From Paenibacillus lignilyticus (GTDB taxonomy: Bacteria > Bacillota > Bacilli > Paenibacillales > Paenibacillaceae), in contig NZ_JAGKSP010000001.1 of the NCBI RefSeq assembly GCF_017942085.1, forward strand, positions 992,001 to 1,056,000: DNA of 64,000 bases. The letters are read 5' to 3'. Below are positions 16,269 to 22,544 of this stretch, in pieces (positions within the stretch are counted from its first letter, which is position 1; every line of letters starts with the position of its first letter). The position numbers were made by a program, and so were the translations under genes. The notes below the pieces were generated by a model. The model did no database searches. It was given only the letters and a program-made list of their open reading frames with translations, and was not told where the DNA came from.

Positions 16269-17168
16269 CTAGCCCTTCACGCTGCCCGCTGTCATCCCGT
16301 CAATAATTTGACGCTGCAGGAACATGTACACGAGCAGCACCGGAATGATGCTGATAATGACCGCCGCAGAGAGGGATGCAAAATTCGTCCGATAGCCGTC
16401 ATTGAAGGTAGCCATACCCGTTGGCAGCGTACGCAGCGATTCGGTCGTGACGAGTAGCTGTGAGAGTATATATTCGTTCCAGTTGCCAATGAACGCAAGA
16501 ATGAAGACGGTAACCAGTGCCGGCATCGACACCGGTATGATCACTCTGACGAACAATCCCGCCGCGCTAAGCCCGTCCATAATGCCGGCTTCTTCCAGCT
16601 CGGACGGAACGGATTGCATGAACGCATGCAGAATGAAGATCGTAATTGGCAATGCATATGTGCAGTATACCAAAATGAGCGCCTGATGCGTATCGTAGAG
16701 ATGAAGATCATTCACCAAGCGGTACAGCGGGATGAACAGCGCGCCGGGAGGCACGAGCAATCCCATCAGAATAAGGCCGTAGATCCGCTTGCTTAGCACT
16801 TTATATTTCATCCGGGACAAAGCGAATGCAGTTGCAGCCGAAAGCAGAATCGTGAGCAAACAGGCGGCGACCGTTACATAGAGACTGTTAAACGCATACT
16901 CCCCAATGTGCGCGCTTTGCCACGCAGCCTTGTAGTTGTCGAAGTTAAACTTGGACGGGAATGCCCATGTGTTGACCGTGATTTCCCGATTTGTTTTGAA
17001 CGATGACAAGAGCAGCCACAGCAGTGGGAAAAGGATCACGATGACATACACCCAAAGCGACAAATGAAGCGGCCACTGGCTGTTGCGTACTTTGACGGAA
17101 CGGTGCAGCTTCGGATTGGCCGTATCTTGCGATGGTGTAAGGTTGCCTTTTGTAAGGACACGTTCCAT
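16269..17168 (-). CDS. Carbohydrate ABC permease, MalG/UgpE family
   Basis: 299 residues with six predicted membrane helices. The coupling loop EEAGIMDGLSAAGLFVRVIIP (about 190-210) is the EAA motif. It has the typical C-terminal MTAGSVKG end of this family. It begins in a TAATG junction, sharing one base with the preceding permease stop. It forms a heterodimeric channel with that permease. No ATPase is encoded nearby, as is usual for Firmicute sugar importers that share MsmX-type ATPases. Confidence 0.92.
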   Translation of the reverse strand: MERVLTKGNLTPSQDTANPKLHRSVKVRNSQWPLHLSLWVYVIVILFPLLWLLLSSFKTNREITVNTWAFPSKFNFDNYKAAWQSAHIGEYAFNSLYVTVAACLLTILLSAATAFALSRMKYKVLSKRIYGLILMGLLVPPGALFIPLYRLVNDLHLYDTHQALILVYCTYALPITIFILHAFMQSVPSELEEAGIMDGLSAAGLFVRVIIPVSMPALVTVFILAFIGNWNEYILSQLLVTTESLRTLPTGMATFNDGYRTNFASLSAAVIISIIPVLLVYMFLQRQIIDGMTAGSVKG

Positions 17169-18049
17169 TAGTACTGCACCTCCTCTGATTTCGATACACG
17201 CTGCAATATGGCCGTCATCGCCAGAATTAGAATGAACATCGCTACGCCGATTGCGCTGCCGTATCCAAGCTCCAAGGAACGGAAGCCGACTTTAAGCGCA
17301 TAAGTAGACATAACTTCGGTAGACTGGAATGGTCCGCCATTGGTCATAATTTGCACAATATCAAGCACCTTTAACGTACCGGACACCGTTAGCAGCAGCA
17401 TGACGAACAAAATTGGACGTACGAGCGGCAGCGTGATTTTCCACGTTTCGCTCCATGCGTTGACACCATCGATCTTCGCCGCTTCGCCGATTTCCTTCGG
17501 GATGTTCAGAATGGCAGCCAGACAAAGGACGATGAAGAACCCGATGTTCTGCCAAGCGTTCGCAATGAGAATCGAGAGCATAGCCAGATGAGGATCGGAT
17601 AGCCATTCTTTCGCCCAGCTTTCGCCGCCGATCGCGCGCAAAACTTGGTTGATCATACCGGATTCATAGTTGTACAAGACGCCGAACAGAATAGCGACTG
17701 TTGCCGTGGAGATCACAACGGGTACGAAAACTGCTGATTTATAGAAGCCGCGCATGCGTCTTGCTTTACTGACCATTATGGCAATCAGAAACACGAGCGG
17801 AATATTGACGATAAGGGAAAAAGCCATGAAATAGAAGTTGTTGCCGAGCGATTTCAAGAATACTTCGTCATGAATCAATCTTGTAAAGTTATCGACGCCG
17901 ATAAATACTTTCTCGGAAATGCCATCCCATTGATAAAAACCATAAATGAAAGACACCACGACCGGATATAAAAAGAACAGACCGTAGAGCAAAAGAGTTG
18001 GAACGATAAAAGCCATATAGATCCATGGGTTTCTCAGCGCTTGATACAT
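17168..18049 (-). CDS. Carbohydrate ABC permease, MalF/UgpA family
   Basis: 293 residues with six membrane helices. The EAA loop is GEAAKIDGVNAWSETWKITLP (about 190-210). AGGAGG lies close upstream of the ATG. It pairs with the second permease and the lipoprotein at 18140-19501. A terminator-like hairpin separates it from the binding-protein gene. Confidence 0.92.
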   Translation of the reverse strand: MYQALRNPWIYMAFIVPTLLLYGLFFLYPVVVSFIYGFYQWDGISEKVFIGVDNFTRLIHDEVFLKSLGNNFYFMAFSLIVNIPLVFLIAIMVSKARRMRGFYKSAVFVPVVISTATVAILFGVLYNYESGMINQVLRAIGGESWAKEWLSDPHLAMLSILIANAWQNIGFFIVLCLAAILNIPKEIGEAAKIDGVNAWSETWKITLPLVRPILFVMLLLTVSGTLKVLDIVQIMTNGGPFQSTEVMSTYALKVGFRSLELGYGSAIGVAMFILILAMTAILQRVSKSEEVQY

Positions 18050-18078
18050 CGGGAATCCTCCTAGCAGGTTAGGCGTAT

Positions 18079-18112
18079 AAAAAGAGGGTGCCTGTTACGG
18101 CAGGACACCCTC
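18079..18112 (-). terminator. Attenuator or partial terminator between binding protein and permeases
   Basis: On the minus strand GGGTGTCCTG pairs with CAGGCACCC (one bulge) and is followed by CTTTTTAT. It lies about 30 bp after the binding-protein stop and about 30 bp before the permease start, where partial termination would keep the binding protein in excess. Confidence 0.7.
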
Positions 18113-18139
18113 CATCCATCATCCAAGTTGTGATTGCTC

Positions 18140-19501
18140 TTATTTTTGTGCTGCGTTCGCTTTCTCTTGGGACGCCTGGATTTTCGCCGCTACTTCTTCC
18201 GGCTTCTTCACCTTGCCGATCAGCTCTTGCAGACCTACGCCCACATCGGCGCCAACGCTTGGTTGAACGATCGCGTCGAAAGCTTTCCAAGAAGTCGATG
18301 CGCCGCCCATTACGTTCAGAACATCGGAGATCAGCGGATCTACGCCGGACAGATCGGACAGCTTCATGGAAGGAAGAACTTTGTCTTCAAGAAGCGTACG
18401 TTTCTGGATTTCTTCGTTAAAGAAGTTCGCGATGAATTTCTTCACGGCTTCTTTCTGGTCGTCGTTCAGGTTCGACGAGAAGCCGAAACCGTTGGAATAG
18501 CTCGCGTTGATCGAAGTTTGGTCGCCTTTACCGTCGTCGATGGACGGGAAGGAGAAGTAACCGATGTTGCCTTTCAATTCGCCTGCTTCGTCGCCTGTAA
18601 AGCGGTTCGCATCCCAGCTTCCCGTGAAGACCATCGCTGCGTCGCCTTTCAGGAATTGCGCGCCTTGCTCCGCGTATGGCAAACCAAGTGCACCTTTAGT
18701 GAAGTAATCGTTGTTCACCAATGTTGCGTAGTCCGAGAAACCTGCCACGAAATCCGAATCCGTCCATTTTGCTTCGCCGGTCAGCAATTTGCTGAATGCA
18801 TCGATGCCTACGTGACGCTCCATCACCGTGTTCCACAGCATCCCGTTAACCCAGCCGTCTTTTGCCGCAAGTGCGAATGGCGTTTTGCCTTTTGCTTTTA
18901 CAGCGTCAGCTACTGTTAGCAGGTCTGCGAATGTTTTCGGAACTTCCAAGCCATATTCAGAGAACATCTTCTTGTTATAGAACACGCCTTCGCTGTAACC
19001 GCCGAATGGAAGGCCGTATACTTTCCCGTCGATTGTAAACTCATCCAAGCTTGCAAACTTGTCTTTGATGCCAAGCTCTTCAATAATTGGCGTCAGATCG
19101 AGCATGCGCCCTGCTTTTACATACAGGTTCAAGTCCGCGCCGCCGAATACTTCGAAGATATCCGGCGGGTTGCCTGCTGCCATTTCCGCTTTCAGCTTCT
19201 GATCGCGGTTAACGACCTCGTCGATGCCTTCAAGGTTGAATTTGAGGCCTGCGTTGTCTTGTTCGGTTTTCGCAACAACATCTTGCAAAATTTTCAGACG
19301 TACTTTGCTTGTTTCTTTAATTTGCGTATGACGCAGGGAAAGCGTAACGTCTTTCGCCACCGGCGTTTCGTTGGTTGAGCCTTCGTTCGTCGTCGTATTT
19401 GAAGTGTTTGTTGTGTTGGTATCGTCTTTGGAACCGCATGCAGAAAGTACAAGGGATGTCGACATTAGCGTTACGGCTGCCACTGTAAATCCTTTTTTCA
19501 T
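18140..19501 (-). CDS. Sugar-binding lipoprotein of ABC importer (family 1 solute-binding)
   Basis: 453 residues. The signal peptide ends in the lipobox LVLSAC with Cys 22, followed by a Thr/Asn-rich linker. The mature protein shows the family pattern PDIFEVFGG, LDLTPIIEELG and YGLPFGGYSEGVFYNKKMF. It delivers a sugar or oligosaccharide to the two permeases downstream. GGAGGT precedes the ATG. A TATAAT (19564-19559) lies about 60 bp upstream without a good -35, as expected for an activator-dependent promoter, plausibly YesN-controlled. With NagZ at the end of the same run, GlcNAc-containing substrates are likely but unproven. Confidence 0.92.
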   Translation of the reverse strand: MKKGFTVAAVTLMSTSLVLSACGSKDDTNTTNTSNTTTNEGSTNETPVAKDVTLSLRHTQIKETSKVRLKILQDVVAKTEQDNAGLKFNLEGIDEVVNRDQKLKAEMAAGNPPDIFEVFGGADLNLYVKAGRMLDLTPIIEELGIKDKFASLDEFTIDGKVYGLPFGGYSEGVFYNKKMFSEYGLEVPKTFADLLTVADAVKAKGKTPFALAAKDGWVNGMLWNTVMERHVGIDAFSKLLTGEAKWTDSDFVAGFSDYATLVNNDYFTKGALGLPYAEQGAQFLKGDAAMVFTGSWDANRFTGDEAGELKGNIGYFSFPSIDDGKGDQTSINASYSNGFGFSSNLNDDQKEAVKKFIANFFNEEIQKRTLLEDKVLPSMKLSDLSGVDPLISDVLNVMGGASTSWKAFDAIVQPSVGADVGVGLQELIGKVKKPEEVAAKIQASQEKANAAQK

Positions 19502-19653
19502 TTCAAGACCTCCAAATGTTAATCGTATATTTGTGTACCGCTCTTCCTTACACTTTGAATTATAGAGGGAGCAGCGAGAACGTAGGAGGTCGAAAATACA
19601 ACGAGTTCGGGATACTTTTGGGCTGGGATAGGAGGGAGGGATAATAATAAACG

Positions 19654-19681
19654 ACCCACAGGAGGTAATAATCCTGTGGGT
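19654..19681 (-). terminator. Hairpin after the aldo/keto reductase gene
   Basis: A perfect 10-bp stem (ACCCACAGGA/TCCTGTGGGT), followed on the minus strand by a T-rich but broken tail (CGTTTATTATTATT). It lies 74 bp after the stop of the reductase gene and upstream of the importer promoter. Confidence 0.55.
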
Positions 19682-19754
19682 ATCGTGTTCAATCAGAGAA
19701 TAGTATCCTTGTTGTTGGGTTCCATGACATTGGAGCGTGTGATTGACTTATGGA

Positions 19755-20732
19755 CTACCAAGCATACGCGCGCGGCGCTTCTCCGCCGGGTCCCGGGAAG
19801 ATCTCGTCGATCCGCTTGAGTGTCGACTCGTCCAGTTCAAGCTCCACTGCACGCAGGGAGCTCTCGAATTGCTCGGCTGTCCGTACGCCGATGATTGGTG
19901 CGGTTACGGCCGGATTCGAAAGCAGCCACGCCAGCGAAACGACATCCTCGCGTTCGCCAAGCTCGTCGCAAAGCGCGCCGTAAGCTTCAAGCTGAGCCGC
20001 GTGCTGCTCGATGCGCTTGAGGTCACCGCTGCGTTTGCCCGCGCCGCCGCGGCGAACGTTACCGGCGAGCAAGCCGCCATCAAGCGGGCTCCATGGAATG
20101 ACGCCGATGCCGAGTCCTTGGGCAGCCGGCAGTACTTCCAGCTCCGGTAAGCGGCAAAGCAGGTTATATTTATGTTGCTCCGACACCAGACCGAGTATTC
20201 CGCGAGCTTTCGCTTCGCCTTGTGCTACGGCAAGATCCCAGCCGGCGAAGTTGCTTGCGCCGACATAGCCGATTTGGCCTTGTGTTTGTGCCGCTTGGAA
20301 TGCAGGCCATAGCTCGTCCCAGCTCACGTTGCGGTCAACGTGATGCATTTGGTACAGCTCGATATGATCCGTTTGCAAGCGTTGAAGCGATGCTTCCAGG
20401 TGACGGCGAAGCTTATAAGCAGACAAGCCGCCATCGCGGTTTGGTCCATCGTTCTTGTTACTCATGTCGCCGTAAAATTTCGTAGCCAGCACGGTACGCT
20501 CGCGGCGTCCGCCGCCTTGCGCGAACCAGCGACCGATAATTTCCTCTGTGCGGCCGGCATTCTCGCCCCAGCCGTAAATATTCGCCGTGTCAAAGAAGTT
20601 GATGCCCGCATCCAGCGCCGCATCCATAATCCGAAACGCTTCCTGCTCGTCCGTATCGACTCCGAAATTCATCGTTCCCAAACACAAGCGGCTAACCTTC
20701 AAACCAGAACGTCCCAAATAGGTATACTTCAT
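19755..20732 (-). CDS. Aldo/keto reductase
   Basis: 325 residues, a full-length (alpha/beta)8 aldo/keto reductase that reduces aldehydes or ketones with NADPH in the cytoplasm. The catalytic tetrad is visible: D48 and Y53 in FFDTANIYGWG, K85 in VLATKFYGD and H130 in LYQMHHVD. The NADP-binding segment near VIPWSPLDGGLLAG and VTAPIIGVRT is also present. It resembles the YghZ/Tas-like group. It appears monocistronic, bounded by array B upstream and a hairpin downstream. The physiological substrate is not predictable. Confidence 0.92.
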   Translation of the reverse strand: MKYTYLGRSGLKVSRLCLGTMNFGVDTDEQEAFRIMDAALDAGINFFDTANIYGWGENAGRTEEIIGRWFAQGGGRRERTVLATKFYGDMSNKNDGPNRDGGLSAYKLRRHLEASLQRLQTDHIELYQMHHVDRNVSWDELWPAFQAAQTQGQIGYVGASNFAGWDLAVAQGEAKARGILGLVSEQHKYNLLCRLPELEVLPAAQGLGIGVIPWSPLDGGLLAGNVRRGGAGKRSGDLKRIEQHAAQLEAYGALCDELGEREDVVSLAWLLSNPAVTAPIIGVRTAEQFESSLRAVELELDESTLKRIDEIFPGPGGEAPRAYAW

Positions 20733-20952
20733 CTTGATTTCACAGCTCCTCTTCCATGTATGAATGAGATAAGGAAATAAGTCCCTTTCCTATTATAAAG
20801 AAATTGAAGGGGAAAGAAAAATGAAGTTGCTGTTTAGTTTATACGGCGCCTACGCGCCTACCGGCGATCGAAGCCATGTGGGGCTTGCAGAGAGCTGCGC
20901 TTCTGCGCGCGAATGCAGTGCGTATAGTGCTCATTGAGTCCACACTTCTGCG

Positions 20953-21895
20953 ACTACTTTGCTGCTCCGAGTTTCAGTCACTGTAGATCCCCAGGTGAGC
21001 TTCTTTCTCGGATTCCCCCACATTTCTGCCAATGTAGATCCCTAGGCGAGCTAGTTGTCTATCTAGTTGCTGTGGCGATTGTCCGCTCCTCCGAGCTTCG
21101 ACTAATGTAGATCCCCAGGTGAGTCTTTCTCGGATTCCCCCACATTTCTGCCAATGTAGATCTCTAGGTGAGCTACTTTCTCGCGTTTTCCCACATTCCC
21201 GCAAATGTAGATCCCTAGACAAGCTACTTTCTCCCGTCCCCCCAACTTTCCGACAATGTAGATCCCTAGGCGAGCTGTGCTGTGGCGATTGTCCGCTCTT
21301 CCGAGCTTCGACTAATGTAGATCCCCAGGTGAGCTTCTTTCTCGGATTCCCCCACATTTCTGCCAATGTAGATCCCAAGGTGAGCTACTTTCTCGCGTTT
21401 CCCCGCATTCCCGCAAATGTAGATTCCTAGACAAGCTACTTTCTCCCGTTTCCCCGCATTCCCGCAAATGTAGATTCCTAGACAAGCTACTTTCTCCCGT
21501 TTCCCCGCATTCCCACAAATGTAGATCGCTGGATGAGCTACTTTTATCCCATTCCCCCACATGCCCGCCAATGTAGGTTTCCATGTGAGCTTCTTTTTGC
21601 GACTTGACCTGATTTCCGGCGCAGGAGTGGCTCCCAGAGCAACACTTTTGCTCGAATCCGGTGATTTCGGTGAATATGTTGCTCCCAGAGCAACACATTC
21701 AAACGAATTCCGCGATTTCGGCGCATGTGTTGCTCTCAGAGCTACACATGCGTACGAATCCGACCTACTTCGCTAGCAAGAGAGGTAGCCGCTACCTCAC
21801 TTGCGGCAAAAACCACTACAATGGGCTCAAGAGCGGTCACCGCTCTTGAGCCCATTCAGGCCGAAATATGCAAATGAGAGGTAGCCAGTACCCTT
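20953..21895. repeat. Hairpin array B: about 18 hairpins at about 51-bp pitch
   Basis: The element TGTAGAT starts at 20982, 21033, 21106, 21155, 21206, 21257, 21316, 21367, 21418, 21469, 21520 and 21572. Most steps are exactly 51. Each opens a hairpin GTAGATC/GAGCTAC with loop like CCTAGGT, then a linker like TTTCTCGCGTTTCCCCGCAT. Three units with GTTGCTC/GAGCAAC stems follow at 21627, 21678 and 21729 (51 apart). Next come stems GAGGTAG/CTACCTC (centre 21790), a 17-bp-arm palindrome (centre 21838) and GGTA/TACC (centre 21887). A block of about 170 bp is also duplicated at an offset of 210 (21069 and 21279). It fills the gap between the helicase-cluster terminator and the reductase gene. Confidence 0.8.
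21821..21855. repeat. Perfect 35-bp palindrome near the end of array B
   Basis: Two exact 17-bp arms (ATGGGCTCAAGAGCGGT and its complement) flank a single C. There is no T-run on either side, so it is not a simple terminator. Its centre keeps the roughly 50-bp spacing of array B, so I count it as one array unit with a much longer stem. Confidence 0.7.
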
Positions 21896-21910
21896 CATTG
21901 AATGGAGAAC

Positions 21911-21941
21911 AAAAAAGACGGCGATAACCATCATCGCCGCC
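21911..21941 (-). terminator. Rho-independent terminator of the helicase cluster
   Basis: On the minus strand GGCGGCGAT pairs with ATCGCCGTC (GGCGAT/ATCGCC core, loop of 7), followed by six T. It lies 30 bp after the stop of the 136-residue ORF, which supports transcription through that ORF. Confidence 0.8.
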
Positions 21942-21970
21942 TTTCCAATAAACTATAGTAAGTGGCGAGG

Positions 21971-22381
21971 TTACTCACCACCGCGCATCCCTTGAACCGC
22001 GGCGCGGATTGCGCCGTAAAAATCGCGCCAGTGAGGCGCGGCCTCGGCTGGCCCGATTGCGTTTTGCGGCTTGCTCTGGTGGCCGGCCAACTGCTCCGCA
22101 GCTTCAGTCAGTTTGCCGCTCAAATGGAGGCGGCTCGATCGCTGCGACATATCAACCGCAGTCGAAGTAGCCTTCATAGCCCCGCCGCCCGCACCGACAC
22201 TACTCACATACACCGTTTCGTCAGTTGCCTTCACCTTGGATTCACCCACATGCACCGCATCGTCAGCTGCGTCCAACTCGGCACCAATCTCTCGTGACGC
22301 AGCATCAGCCGACGAAGCCGCTTCACGATCCTCGGCCACTGCTTCATCTTCATGCACTTGATTACCCGTCCATTGTTCCAT
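21971..22381 (-). CDS. Hypothetical acidic protein downstream of the helicase
   Basis: 136 residues, not recognised. The N-terminal two thirds is low-complexity and rich in Ala, Asp, Glu and Ser. Only the C-terminal end (HWRDFYGAIRAAVQGMRGGE) looks structured. GAGGTG lies 11 bp before the ATG, and a strong terminator follows 30 bp after the stop, so a message exists here. The ribosome site and start region are tandemly duplicated upstream (22383-22544). It may be a fast-evolving or decaying gene; a spurious frame is possible. Confidence 0.5.
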   Translation of the reverse strand: MEQWTGNQVHEDEAVAEDREAASSADAASREIGAELDAADDAVHVGESKVKATDETVYVSSVGAGGGAMKATSTAVDMSQRSSRLHLSGKLTEAAEQLAGHQSKPQNAIGPAEAAPHWRDFYGAIRAAVQGMRGGE

Positions 22382-22382
22382 C

Positions 22383-22544
22383 GATTGCCTTGCACCTCAC
22401 TCACTATCGCATAGCTCCATCGGTTGCTCTGTACCTCACACACGATCGCGCTTTGCTTCATGGTTGCTCACTGTTACGCTTTGCTTCATCAGTTGCTCAC
22501 TGTTGCGTTTAGCTCCATCGGTTGCTCACTCAATAGCGTTTCGC
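22383..22544. repeat. Tandem repeat copying a translation-start region
   Basis: Units containing GTTGCTC (plus strand) start at 22423, 22463, 22492 and 22521, with a diverged copy at 22383; steps are 40, 40, 29 and 29. On the minus strand the units read like GAGGTACAGAGCAACCGATGGA, that is, a ribosome site and ATG resembling the actual start of the downstream ORF. It is unlike the 51-bp arrays in pitch and shows no hairpin. Confidence 0.6.

Noticed and set aside
20974..21698. Repeat-peptide frames through array B (such as ICGNAGKREKVACLG repeated)
   Set aside because: The 51-bp unit is 17 codons, so several frames stay open by chance. No ribosome site is present, and steps of 49, 59 and 73 break the frame, so coding is unlikely.
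21821..21855. Palindrome as a rho-independent terminator
   Set aside because: No T-run follows on either strand and a proper terminator is present at 21911-21941.
20953..21895. CRISPR array
   Set aside because: The segments between repeats are themselves conserved, repeats are imperfect, the stems change along the array and no cas genes are near.
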